From Acetobacter nitrogenifigens DSM 23921 = NBRC 105050 (lineage in GTDB: Bacteria; Pseudomonadota; Alphaproteobacteria; Acetobacterales; Acetobacteraceae): a DNA stretch of 34,642 nt. Positions 1 to 7,875 of this stretch are shown piece by piece. Below the pieces are notes generated by a model. It ran no database searches. It was not told the origin of the DNA and saw only the letters and a list, made by a program, of their open reading frames with translations. The stretch lies in the NCBI RefSeq assembly GCF_000429165.1, contig NZ_AUBI01000023.1:1-34642 (forward strand). Direction: 5' to 3'. The position numbers were made by a program, and so were the translations under genes. Position 1 is the first letter of the stretch. Each line of letters begins with the position of its first letter.

Positions 1-302
1 ATGTTTGTGCCGTCGAGGAAGACCAGACCTAAAGCCGAATCCTGACCCTTCGCCTGTTCAAACAGAGCCTGCCAGACGCCGAGCTTTGCCCAGCGGATGA
101 AGAGTTGGGCTGCCGTCCACCAGGGGCCGAGTTCAGCAGGAATGGAGCGCCATTTCGCGCCGTTCTGATGGCGCCAGAAAATCGCTGACATGGTCCGTCG
201 CAGATCGCGAGGCGGGGTTTTGCCTTTCGGACGAACCGTCTCGATCAGAGGTTCCCAGATCGACCATGCATCATCGGAAAATACAGACTGTATCATGCTC
301 AT
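1..302 (-). CDS. IS5-family transposase, N-terminal half (partial)
   Basis: Read on the minus strand from ATG at 302, the frame is open for about 100 residues to the window edge with no stop. It begins MSMIQSVFSDDAWSIWEPLI and contains WRHQNGAKWRSIPAELGPWW, the N-terminal signature of IS5-family transposases (DUF4096-like region). It reaches LVFLDGTN, where the first catalytic Asp of the DDE triad is expected. A second in-frame ATG lies at 296. The catalytic half with the other two acidic residues lies outside the window. The matching C-terminal half of a second copy is found at the right edge (34335-34642). The gene is intact as far as it can be seen. Confidence 0.85.
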   Translation of the reverse strand, partial: MSMIQSVFSDDAWSIWEPLIETVRPKGKTPPRDLRRTMSAIFWRHQNGAKWRSIPAELGPWWTAAQLFIRWAKLGVWQALFEQAKGQDSALGLVFLDGTN

Positions 303-332
303 GACAAAGAGCTATGCAGTGCGCTCCGTCTT

Positions 333-349
333 TCAAGACCTAACAGGCC
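333..349. repeat. IS5-family terminal inverted repeat (right end of left copy)
   Basis: Reading inward from the outer end the sequence is GGCCTGTTAGGTCTTGA, 17 bases identical to the repeat at 34329-34345 in opposite orientation. The two copies diverge straight after base 17, which fixes the length of the repeat. Confidence 0.85.
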
Positions 350-1262
350 CTAGCCTCTTATCGGAGCCGGAAAATCCGGCGATTGGCACATCGAAGCGCG
401 CTACCCGGAGCGACCGCGTCGGCCGGAACCCAGCGACCGAAATCGTGTGCCCCGGATGCGGGCGAATTTCCGCGAGCGCGGTGTCGATCTCCGACGCCAC
501 ATAAAGCACCGACACACCGGCCCTGTTCATCCGGCCAGCGCTTGCCCTTGGGGGTGGAAGCGCCCCGATGTCGGCGCCTTTGTACGGCGTGACGATGCGG
601 GTAACCGTGTTAAAATCGACGTGAGTCTTGCTATCTTCGAAGCCGGTCCGGCCGCGATACCAGAGCGTTCCTTGCGTGACCTCGGACTCGATATCAGCGC
701 TGATGGAATCGACGATCTTTTCCATGGCGGGTTCCACGGTGTGGAAATTCTCGCGCTTCAGCCGAAGCTCGATATCCCGCAACTCGGCGTTGATCGTCTC
801 CGGGATCGAGGATTGCAGCAGTCTCCTACCATCCTCGTCATGGCCAGCGTAGAGGCAAATTCCTTGGTCATAGTCCGGAAAGATTTCACCATCCCAGGTG
901 ATCCGGTTAATCAATTCATCGGGAAAGCCTTCGGGCTTGGCGGTCTCGACGATTGGATTTTCCTCGTTGAGAAGTATGTGGTCGATCGATGTGCCGCCCC
1001 AATGGCTGTTATAATCCTCCTCATTAAAGTGGAGCCGGATCAGCGCGTGGATCAGATTGCGTAGGGCCGTGAACTGTTCCGGATTGTATACACCTGCTTC
1101 CGACTGTCCGCAGACACCGCACACACCATGTGCGAGATTGCTCTCGACGAGCGCTTTTATCTCGGGATGCTTGGCGCAAGCGGCGCACAAGCTGACTTGC
1201 TTTGTCGTCCAATCGTCTTTGTCCGTCATACTCTTGCTCGGCCGATGCTGCTGATGGTCCAT
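333..1262 (-). pseudogene. HEPN/RES-type RES-domain protein, 3' end removed by an IS insertion
   Basis: The frame runs from ATG 1262 to a stop inside the IS terminal repeat (309 residues); only about the first 304 residues are native. A better start may be the ATG at 1229 (MTDKDDW), because the first ATG lacks a ribosome binding site. Residues 26-51 carry two CxxC pairs, as in the N-terminal domain of HEPN/RES proteins. A RES domain begins near residue 199 (LWYRGR; conserved Arg 203 or 205) and includes the conserved Glu in ALAEIRPHPG (E265). RES domains are known toxins that act on NAD+ (Xre-RES, MbcT/ParT). The third conserved residue, a Ser in the C-terminal part, is missing because the element at 1-349 replaces the 3' end. 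It is therefore probably inactive. No Xre-type antitoxin is visible beside it. Confidence 0.75.
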
Positions 1263-1957
1263 TAGGCACCTGGTGATCCTGACGCAACCGCAGGCACCGC
1301 CATTGGAGCCCGGTGCAGATGTAATCTAGGCTGGGGGTGGTCGATGTCCAGGCGACTGCTTTGAGTTTGGCACCGGGCCGCGCGCAGCTGATCCACGTGC
1401 CTTGTGCCTTGTGCCTTGTGCCGCTCTGCGGCGACGCGACCGAGTGCCGCCTAAGCGTGCCCCGGCGGACGGTGAGCCCCACGCAACCGCGATAGCCGCG
1501 CCCAATCTCTGACGAGCGCTGGTTTGAGCCACGCGCCAGGCGGGTGAGCGCGCGGCGGCCGAGTCCGGGCTGCGCCGAAAATATGCTGCTCTCTGTCCGG
1601 ATAGCGGGTGAAGTTGGCAGGCATGTTGGTTATCGTCGCTGCAGCCTCCTCTCCTCGGACGGCGGGTGCAACAATGGCTGCTAACCTAATTCGAAATCCG
1701 GAATATGGCATTCTCCCGACGGCCTGCCTTCACGATCCCTGTCGCCGCTTGCTCTCTTCCAGAACGTCCGGTTTTCAGCTGCAAGCCGCCCTCAAACTCC
1801 AATCCGGAAATGACAGCAAAGTCCCGAACTCTGTTTATAGTGGTCCGCTTATCAATGCCAGCTTTCAGGAAATCGTTACAACCAATTGCATGTCTGACAT
1901 GAAGGGCGATGACAGATGTTAAAGCCGCATCATGCCCGCCTGCAATTGGCCTCACGT
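1263..1957. other. Gene-poor stretch with no convincing coding region
   Basis: About 700 bp between the truncated RES gene and the IS66 element. Several overlapping open frames of 60-150 codons exist on both strands (for example plus 1608-1922 and minus 1686-1982). None has a good ribosome binding site, a recognisable motif or protein-like composition. The only structure seen is a short tandem repeat at 1397-1422. It is probably decayed DNA accumulated around insertion elements. Confidence 0.5.
1397..1422. repeat. 7-bp tandem repeat (GTGCCTT, 3.7 copies)
   Basis: GTGCCTT occurs three times in a row followed by GTGCC. The unit is not a multiple of three, so copy-number changes would shift any reading frame crossing it. 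No recognisable gene crosses it. Confidence 0.8.
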
Positions 1958-1987
1958 ATTGCCGAACGGCACGTGAGACCATGAAGG

Positions 1988-3532
1988 TCAGCCTGTGGCT
2001 GGGAACGGCAGCAACTCGTCGGCCCTGTCTGGCGGATGGCCGTGCATGATCTTCGTGAGCGTGTCACGCAGCCATGCAAACGGTTCGACGCCGTTGAGTT
2101 TCGCAGTCTCGATCAGCGACGCAATAACCGCCCAGTTCCGTGCGCCAACTTCACTTCCCGCAAACAGGGAGTTCTTTCGCCCGAGCGCGACAGACCGGAT
2201 CACCCTCTCCACCGGGTTGTTGTCCAAATCTGCGTAACCATTGGTAAGAAACAGAACCAGCTTATCGCGTTGTCGTCGCATATATTCGATTGCCTTGAAC
2301 AACTTTCCTGTCTTGCTCAGGCCACTCAACTGATAGGGCAGGCAATTGAACATTTCCGTTACAAGAGGCTCGCAAATTCCATCTCGTCCCTCCACCCTCT
2401 CTTCGGGTGACAACCCTTTAAAGTGGCGGTCCAGTATATAAAGTTCCTTAAACTGATCGAGCTTATCAGCTGCCAATGGGCTACCTTCCTCGGCCAGTTC
2501 AAAGAACAGTCGTCGCAGGTGAGCCCAGCAGCCCATGAGCAGGACATGCCCCAAACGCTCCAACTCATTGTAGCCTGCATACCCATCAACCTGCAGTACT
2601 CCGCTCCATCCCTCGAGATGTTTGAGGGGGTATTTCTTACCGCGCCCTTCTTCATAACAAAAAATGGCGGCTGGCGGCGCTTTCCCGCCAAACGTGCTGT
2701 CATCCGTCACATATGTCCACATGTAGCCTGTGTGCGTCTTGCCGAGACCAGGCTTCAGTGTTGGCAGGCGCGTCTCGTCGGCATGAATCCGCGGGCTTTT
2801 CTTGATGTGCGCCAGAAGGCTCTGATAAAGCGGTTCAAGCAATGAAGCGGCCATGGTGGCCCATCCTACCATGGTGCTTCGCGCAATATTGGCCCCGCTG
2901 CGTTCCAGGATACGATGCATCCGATAGAATGGTGTGTGATCGCTGTAGCGGCTGACCAGAATCCATGCGACCAGCGAAGGCTCAGCAAGACAGCCATTCG
3001 CGAGGCGTGGCGGGGCTTTGGCCTGAACAAGTTCGCCGCACTTCCGGCATGCGCATTTCGGGCGGATAGTGTTGATCACCTTGATCGATGCCGGGATGTA
3101 TTCAAGCGTGAAACCGCTTGTCTCACCTGCGTCGTTTAATGCGCCGTTACACTCGGGGCATGTATCACGGTCAGGGGGGATGATTTTTGTGACCACTTCA
3201 GCGTTTTCAGGCCAGATGCCTCGTCGCGCTTTTTTCGCGTTCTCCCTGGCTTCCTCCCGGCGCTCTTCTTTCCGCCGCTGGTTGGACTCCAGTGTCACGG
3301 CTCTCTCAGGTGATAACTCTGGTCCAGTGACACCCCCCGGCAAGTCAAGAGCGCTCTGGTTACTGGACCAAATCTCGGACTTCCTTCTGAAGGGCGCCTT
3401 CTGGTACGAGCGAATTTTCTCTTCCAGCTCCGATATCTTCAGTGTCGCGGTCTCGATTTCCTCGGCCAGCGCCCAGACCAGCAGCGTCAGGTGCGCCGGA
3501 TCAAGAGGAAGATTTTCGAGATCAATTCTCAT
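1988..3532 (-). CDS. tnpC: IS66-family transposase TnpC (DDE enzyme)
   Basis: A 514-residue protein, full length for an IS66 transposase. The N-terminus has a coiled-coil stretch (about residues 20-45) and a charged linker. A zinc-binding region follows with CPEC (125-128) and CACRKC (160-165). The catalytic core shows HADETRL (D252), QVDGYAGY (D316) and NNPVERVIRS (E442), the expected DDE triad, followed by GRKNSLFAGS, a typical IS66 motif. It ends in the IS66 C-terminal helical region (NGVEPFAWLRDTL). The gene lies 73 bp downstream of tnpB. No frameshift or missing catalytic residue is seen, so the element may be active. Confidence 0.95.
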   Translation of the reverse strand: MRIDLENLPLDPAHLTLLVWALAEEIETATLKISELEEKIRSYQKAPFRRKSEIWSSNQSALDLPGGVTGPELSPERAVTLESNQRRKEERREEARENAKKARRGIWPENAEVVTKIIPPDRDTCPECNGALNDAGETSGFTLEYIPASIKVINTIRPKCACRKCGELVQAKAPPRLANGCLAEPSLVAWILVSRYSDHTPFYRMHRILERSGANIARSTMVGWATMAASLLEPLYQSLLAHIKKSPRIHADETRLPTLKPGLGKTHTGYMWTYVTDDSTFGGKAPPAAIFCYEEGRGKKYPLKHLEGWSGVLQVDGYAGYNELERLGHVLLMGCWAHLRRLFFELAEEGSPLAADKLDQFKELYILDRHFKGLSPEERVEGRDGICEPLVTEMFNCLPYQLSGLSKTGKLFKAIEYMRRQRDKLVLFLTNGYADLDNNPVERVIRSVALGRKNSLFAGSEVGARNWAVIASLIETAKLNGVEPFAWLRDTLTKIMHGHPPDRADELLPFPATG

Positions 3533-3605
3533 ACGGAAAATATAAATCGCTTCGGGCCACTGTACAAGGGAAAAACCGTCCGAAGCCAGGATTAATCAAG
3601 CCCGG

Positions 3606-3968
3606 CTATCCAGCCCTGAGCGGACGTGTCTGAACGGGATTTCGCCAATCCAGACCTTCGAGAAGCATGGCCAGTTGAGCCTGAGTCAGATGCACGGCCT
3701 TGCGCGCAGTTCCGTCCGAAACGCTGCGCAGGCGTGGCCAGACAAAATGGCCTTCCTCCAGCCTTTTTATGAACAGGCAAAGTCCCGTGCCGTCGTAGTA
3801 GAGAATTTTGATGCGTTTCGCGTTTCGGCTGCGAAAGACAAACAAATGGCCACAGAAGGGATCTTCGCGCAGGGTTTCCTGAGCGACCAGGGCCAGCCCA
3901 TCCATCCCTTTTCGAAAATCCACATGATCAAGCGCCAGATGGACGCGGGTTCCGGGCATGAGGTTCAT
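3606..3968 (-). CDS. tnpB: IS66-family accessory protein TnpB
   Basis: A 120-residue protein starting MNLMPGTRVHLALDHVDFRK. The motifs FRKGMDGLALVAQ, LFVFRSRNAKRIKILYYDGTG and FVWP are the hallmark of the IS66 Orf2/TnpB family, whose exact role in transposition is unknown. The chosen ATG (3968) overlaps the tnpA stop as ATGA, so translation is probably coupled. An in-frame ATG three codons on (3959) is an alternative. The length is normal for the family. Confidence 0.93.
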   Translation of the reverse strand: MNLMPGTRVHLALDHVDFRKGMDGLALVAQETLREDPFCGHLFVFRSRNAKRIKILYYDGTGLCLFIKRLEEGHFVWPRLRSVSDGTARKAVHLTQAQLAMLLEGLDWRNPVQTRPLRAG

Positions 3969-4690
3969 TCCGCCCGCTCCATGATGGTCGCCAGCTTTTC
4001 GATCAGAAAGAAATTCGTTCGCGTGTGCAGGCGCAGCGTTCGGCCATTTCGAAGCACAACCTCGACAAGGGCTGGCCCAAAATTCCCCGTAATGGCGACG
4101 TTCCTGGGGAGCGATGCGATGTTGGCGTCCGTATCTGACGTTACGCATGTCAAATCGATAGCGTCGGCCGAATTACGCTCAGTCTGCGGTTCTGTCTGTA
4201 TGACCACGCTGGCGAAGCCTGCCGCCTGAATCTCCGGCTCGGAAGCGACGAATGGCGTCTCATCGGGAAGATCCCCGCTTTTGAGCAGTCGTTTGCGCCA
4301 GCTGTAAAGCGTCGCGGGCGGTATCCCTATCAACCGCCCATAGGCTTCCAGGCTCAGTCCCATTCGGCGGGCGTCAGCCAGAAGTCGTCCCCACTCACCC
4401 CCGGCCCATGCGCGGCGGGTGTCGCTGGGTAGAAAGTGTCTGAAGTTCCGTGTGCGGAGCGCCTCTTCGAAATCCGTCGGGGGCGGGAGCGGATGCAGGT
4501 TCGCGGGAGCCAGTGGTCGCGCATGTGGCGACCGTGTTCTGGGCAACTCTATGTCGAGACGCCTCGCCCATTTCAGCAGGGCCACCCCACTGATGCCGCG
4601 ATCGCGGCAAAACTGTCTCTGAATTTTCCCGCTCTGCAAATAGTCGTGCAGGCGCTCCCGCCAGAGGGTTTCTTCATCGTCGTCGTGCAT
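3965..4690 (-). CDS. tnpA: IS66-family accessory protein TnpA (helix-turn-helix)
   Basis: A 241-residue protein. The start at 4690 (MHDDDEETLWRERL) is chosen over the in-frame ATG at 4714 because GGAGGAGG sits 6 bases upstream. It has two helix-turn-helix-like segments. The first is around FCRDRGISGVALLKWARRL in the N-terminal quarter, and the second is GRLIGIPPATLYSWRKRLL in the middle. The C-terminal part (LVEVVLRNGRTLRLHT..) matches the end of IS66 TnpA proteins. It is longer than the common TnpA of about 130 residues because of the extra N-terminal HTH. It overlaps tnpB by 4 bases. Confidence 0.88.
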   Translation of the reverse strand: MHDDDEETLWRERLHDYLQSGKIQRQFCRDRGISGVALLKWARRLDIELPRTRSPHARPLAPANLHPLPPPTDFEEALRTRNFRHFLPSDTRRAWAGGEWGRLLADARRMGLSLEAYGRLIGIPPATLYSWRKRLLKSGDLPDETPFVASEPEIQAAGFASVVIQTEPQTERNSADAIDLTCVTSDTDANIASLPRNVAITGNFGPALVEVVLRNGRTLRLHTRTNFFLIEKLATIMERAE

Positions 4691-4753
4691 GTCGCGCCTC
4701 CTCCAGTAGACCACGACACACCATCAAGCACACATCAAAAACAAAAACACGAT

Positions 4754-4780
4754 GTCACATCCGAACGCTTACGATTGCCG
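4754..4780. repeat. IS66 outer end and candidate target duplication
   Basis: The IS66 end lies at 4754-4772 (inward: GTAAGCGTTCGGATGTGAC). The adjacent bases 4773-4780 read GATTGCCG, and a 7-base match (ATTGCCG) occurs at 1958-1964 on the other side of the element. This supports an 8-bp duplication with one mismatch, but it is short enough to be coincidental. Confidence 0.5.
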
Positions 4781-5016
4781 GGTGTTGAGCGTCATCATTT
4801 TTGTCAACCGGAATGGCCGTATTGGCGCGATGCGCCCTGGGAATCGGGTCCACAGAAGACACTCTACAACCGTTGGAAGCGCCGGGGCACCATGGGGCTT
4901 CATTCAAATGATGGACGGTCTGACTGCCGGAAAGGCAGAGCCCCCAGACCATCATGATCGGCGCAGCCCATCTCAAAGCACACCGCGCGGCTTCCAGCCT
5001 GCCGGCTAAAAAGGGG
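4773..5016 (+). pseudogene. Decayed IS5-type transposase remnant, cut by the IS66 element
   Basis: The plus strand shows consecutive pieces of an IS5-type transposase in changing frames. VLSVIIFVNRNG is at about 4782-4817, YWRDAPWESGPQKTLYNRWK at 4820 onward, FIQMMDGL at 4899 onward, and TIMIGAAHLKAHRAASSL at 4948 onward. At least three frameshifts separate them. The order and spacing match an intact IS5-type N-terminal region up to the first catalytic Asp (TIMIDAT in intact relatives, here IGA, so the Asp is lost too). The upstream part is missing at the IS66 boundary. The corresponding 5' part is not seen beyond the other end of the IS66, so the remnant was probably already truncated or has since been lost. 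Confidence 0.75.
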
Positions 5017-5110
5017 ATTCAAGTAACCTGCGGGGCTCGCCTCGTGCATTCAACACAGCCCCTCCGAAGCGCGGTGGGCGCCTCGAAGAGCGAAACTAGA
5101 TAGAAATGGA

Positions 5111-6028
5111 TCAATACAGTTCAGGAACAATCATCGACGCTGGCGTTGGCTGGCGCTCGTAGTCCGGGTGATGAACGCGCGCAGGCAGCACGATTTCAGG
5201 ATGCGGCAGCGCCTGATACGGGACCAGCGACAGAAGATGCGACATGCAGTTGAGGCGCGCCCGCTTCTTGTCGACGGCTTGCACGACCCACCACGGCGCT
5301 TCTTCTATGCTGGAACGTTCGAGCATCGTCTCCTTCACGCGGGTGTAGTCCTCCCAGCGACGACGACTTTCAAGATCCATAGGGCTGAGCTTCCACTGCT
5401 TCAGCGGATCCTCGATGCGGGCGCGAAAACGGGCTTCCTGTTCATCGTCGGTTATGGAGAACCAAAACTTTACGATCTGGACGCCGCTGCGGACCAGCAT
5501 CCGCTCGAACTCGGGCACAGAGCGGTAAAACTCCTCGTACTCAGCGTCCGTGCAGAAACCCATGACCCGTTCGACGCCCGCGCGATTATACCAGCTGCGG
5601 TCGAACAGGACGATTTCGCCCGCTGCGGGCAGGTGCGCGACATAGCGCTGAAAATACCACTGGGTGCGCTCCCGGTCGTTCGGCGCGGGCAGCGCCGCGA
5701 CACGGCAGATGCGAGGGTTGAGCCGCTGCGTAATACGCTTGATCGCGCCGCCCTTCCCTGCCGCGTCGCGGCCTTCAAACAGGACGACCAGACGATGCCC
5801 TGTGCTTTTCACCCAATCCTGGAGCTTGATCAGTTCGCCCTGCAGGCGGATCAATTCACGAAAATAGACGCGGCGGAACGCGCGGTCTTCGGCGTCAAGA
5901 GGGCCTCCGACCGCCTCCTCTTCCAGCGACAGCTCGAATTCCTCATCGAGGTCGTCAATGATTTCGCGGCGCATCTGCACGCGCTCACGTTCCTCGGCTG
6001 ACAGCTCGACCTGTTCCCACTCATCCAT
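5111..6028 (-). CDS. ppk2: Polyphosphate kinase 2 (PPK2, class I)
   Basis: A 305-residue cytoplasmic kinase of the PPK2 family, which transfers phosphate between polyphosphate and nucleoside diphosphates, usually making ATP or GTP from the polymer. The P-loop is GRDAAGKGG (86-94) and the Walker B/lid region is VLFDRSWYNRAGVERVMGF (140-158). Both are complete and the length is that of a single-domain class I enzyme. The first 45 residues are very acidic and probably disordered, common for this family. The tail (PHPEIVLPARVHHPDYERQP) matches PPK2 C-termini. The gene has its own promoter region and ends about 95 bp from the decayed IS remnant. Class I against class II/III is judged from length and overall motif context, not from an alignment. 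Confidence 0.93.
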   Translation of the reverse strand: MDEWEQVELSAEERERVQMRREIIDDLDEEFELSLEEEAVGGPLDAEDRAFRRVYFRELIRLQGELIKLQDWVKSTGHRLVVLFEGRDAAGKGGAIKRITQRLNPRICRVAALPAPNDRERTQWYFQRYVAHLPAAGEIVLFDRSWYNRAGVERVMGFCTDAEYEEFYRSVPEFERMLVRSGVQIVKFWFSITDDEQEARFRARIEDPLKQWKLSPMDLESRRRWEDYTRVKETMLERSSIEEAPWWVVQAVDKKRARLNCMSHLLSLVPYQALPHPEIVLPARVHHPDYERQPTPASMIVPELY

Positions 6029-6129
6029 CGTGCCCGCATCCCTGCTTCCGCGACGTTGTTCGTCGCATGGCTCTGGATACCGGTTTTGAGACGACGGCGA
6101 TTTTAAACTTAGATGAAACTCGCATCGAC

Positions 6130-7614
6130 TCAGAAGGTCGTCGTCATGTTCAGGCCCGCCACGAAGCCATTGGCGATCCCACCTGCGCTACTGCGGGCCA
6201 CTCCGCCGACATTCCAGAAATATTGCAGATCCGGCTGAAGGTTGAGGTATGGCGTCACCGCAATCTGCCACGTCAGTTCCAAGTGGTTCTCAGGTTTTAG
6301 ATCGTCGGCGCCAGAGCCGCCCAGCCGCATGGCGTCGCGGGCGCTTTTCAGAGCGCGACGTCCATAGAGCGTCGTCCCCCAAGCGACGCCGATCGTGTCG
6401 TCGATACGTCCTGGCACCAGTCCGTCAAATGTCAGACCCGCTTCAACTTCCGACGAAAAGCGGTTTCGCACGCCGTCATTGGCGGTGGCGCGGATGAAGA
6501 CGCTGATGGCTTTCTGCTGCCCCTTCGCCGCGCGCCAGAGCATCTGGTCGATGACCGTATAGGCCATCCAGTTTCCACGGTGGTAAAATGGCCTCCCGTC
6601 GCTTTCCGGACTGCCCAGCAAGCCACCACGATCGTCGTAGCGTTGATCAGGGAAACGGCCGGTGTCGAACAGCGCGCCCACTTTCCATGTGCCGGGCAAC
6701 GCGGCGCTGTCTCCGGTGGCGAGCCTCCGCGCCGCGTCCACCCAGAGTTGCGCTTCGCCAATAAAGAGGGCGCCGCCTTCGGTCGAGAATTGGGTTCCCG
6801 ATGGATCGCGCTGATTGGCTGCGACGGAGCTATAGAACGGACCGTGGGTCGGATTGTCGTCTGTCACCGCCCCCATCAGCACCAGCGGATGCGCAGGCGC
6901 CCATTTTACGCGGACGCCGACAGCAGAGTACGGCCATGACGGGCCGCCCGAATAGAGATTGCTCGACGTTGAAAGCGGCCATCCGAAACTGGCGTTCAGG
7001 AAAAGCGACGCATTCTGGCTGACCAGAAATTCGGTGTCGAGGTCGACCGATCCAACACGGACGTCAAGACGATTTCCAAAAAACCCCTGCCCATACCAAA
7101 GTTCGAAGAGACGCGTCGAGCGTCCGGCGTCGTAGCCGCTGACCGCGTTCAACGATTGCAGGCGCTCGTTGGTCAGAGACCGTCCACGTATCTGCAGCGC
7201 GCTGATGTTGAACAACCCGTCATGCCACCCAAAGGCCTGCTGCGTGTTCAACTGGAGCGTGACGGCGGTGATCCCGTCATAGGTCGGGCCGGGGCGCACG
7301 CCGCCCGACGCCAATCCCCACAATTCCTCCACGTCTTGCAGATTGATCTGCACGCCGTGGCGATCGAGCCACGGCCTGACTCCCCCCGCATTTCCGAGCA
7401 GTTCCGTGCTGGCGTCGCTGACCGCAGGCGCGAAATCCGGCGCGGGCGCCGGAAGCGGCACGCCGGATGGCAGAACATCGGTGACCAGGGGCGTACTGGC
7501 TGCAACCGCGTGCGCCATTGGCGCGACAAAGCCGAGCGCCGCAACGATCAGAAGGCGGCCAAGACGTGCGCCTATTTTGCGTGACGGAGCATTCGTCTGG
7601 AGCGCCGCTGTCAT
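6130..7614 (-). CDS. oprB: OprB-family carbohydrate-selective porin
   Basis: A 494-residue outer-membrane porin. The ATG at 7614 is preferred because it is followed by a clear signal peptide (basic start, RLLIVAALGFVAPMAHA). Ribosome binding is weak at this start, and the frame stays open upstream to a TTG at 7701. The mature part has OprB features: WLDRHGVQINLQDVEELWG near the N-terminus, alternating beta-strand patterns throughout, ELWYGQGFFGNRLDVRVGSVD, and a C-terminal Phe as expected for BAM-dependent barrel proteins. OprB porins pass glucose and other sugars and are abundant in sugar-oxidising bacteria. It lies downstream of the MOSC gene with a 260-bp gap, so it probably has its own promoter. 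Confidence 0.9.
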   Translation of the reverse strand: MTAALQTNAPSRKIGARLGRLLIVAALGFVAPMAHAVAASTPLVTDVLPSGVPLPAPAPDFAPAVSDASTELLGNAGGVRPWLDRHGVQINLQDVEELWGLASGGVRPGPTYDGITAVTLQLNTQQAFGWHDGLFNISALQIRGRSLTNERLQSLNAVSGYDAGRSTRLFELWYGQGFFGNRLDVRVGSVDLDTEFLVSQNASLFLNASFGWPLSTSSNLYSGGPSWPYSAVGVRVKWAPAHPLVLMGAVTDDNPTHGPFYSSVAANQRDPSGTQFSTEGGALFIGEAQLWVDAARRLATGDSAALPGTWKVGALFDTGRFPDQRYDDRGGLLGSPESDGRPFYHRGNWMAYTVIDQMLWRAAKGQQKAISVFIRATANDGVRNRFSSEVEAGLTFDGLVPGRIDDTIGVAWGTTLYGRRALKSARDAMRLGGSGADDLKPENHLELTWQIAVTPYLNLQPDLQYFWNVGGVARSSAGGIANGFVAGLNMTTTF

Positions 7615-7875
7615 CGGCGATTTTGAACTTGTCGAGAGGGTCCAGGACGCCAACAGGTCATCATCGCACAGAGGTTCGGGAGGTCGACTGACGTCCGGCA
7701 ATGGTTCCCTCGGATCAACAGCGGAGGTTACGGGAGTTTCCTTCGGGAGAGGCGACGGCGAAAGTTAAGTTATCATGACCTCCAGCATCATGAAGAACCG
7801 TATCCTGTACCTGTCAGGCTTCGCTCCGCACTCTGTTGCGATGTGGTCGACAAAGCGCGGACCGGCGAACGCCGA

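Larger units (their letters stand above)
1..349 (-). mobile_element. IS5-family element, right part (runs off the left edge)
   Basis: This stretch holds the start of an IS5-family transposase gene on the minus strand plus its upstream terminal repeat. The terminal repeat at 333-349 is the exact reverse complement of the one at 34329-34345, so the elements at both edges of the window belong to the same IS type. The IS continues to the left of position 1. The next bases outside the repeat are CTAG, compatible with the TA-centred targets typical of this family. Its insertion truncates the gene at 350-1262. Confidence 0.85.
1965..4772 (-). mobile_element. IS66-family insertion sequence
   Basis: The element carries the standard IS66 trio tnpA, tnpB and tnpC on the minus strand. 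The tnpA-side end is placed at 4772, because read inward it begins GTAAGCG, the usual start of IS66 ends. The tnpC-side end is less certain. It is set at 1965 because ATTGCCG occurs both at 1958-1964 and at 4774-4780, giving a near 8-bp duplication (TATTGCCG against GATTGCCG; IS66 elements duplicate 8 bp). A perfect terminal match between the two ends is not visible, so the left boundary could be off by 10-20 bases. The length of about 2.8 kb is normal for the family, and all three genes look intact. Confidence 0.8.

Noticed and set aside
447..1064. Open frame of 205 codons on the plus strand
   Set aside because: It is antisense to the truncated RES gene, whose motifs are clear.
1397..1422. 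Possible CRISPR or direct-repeat array
   Set aside because: The unit is 7 bp with no spacers.
1608..1982. Overlapping frames on both strands in the gene-poor stretch
   Set aside because: No family, ribosome binding site or motif; neither strand is preferred.
5168..6001. Open frame of 277 codons on the plus strand
   Set aside because: It is antisense to ppk2.
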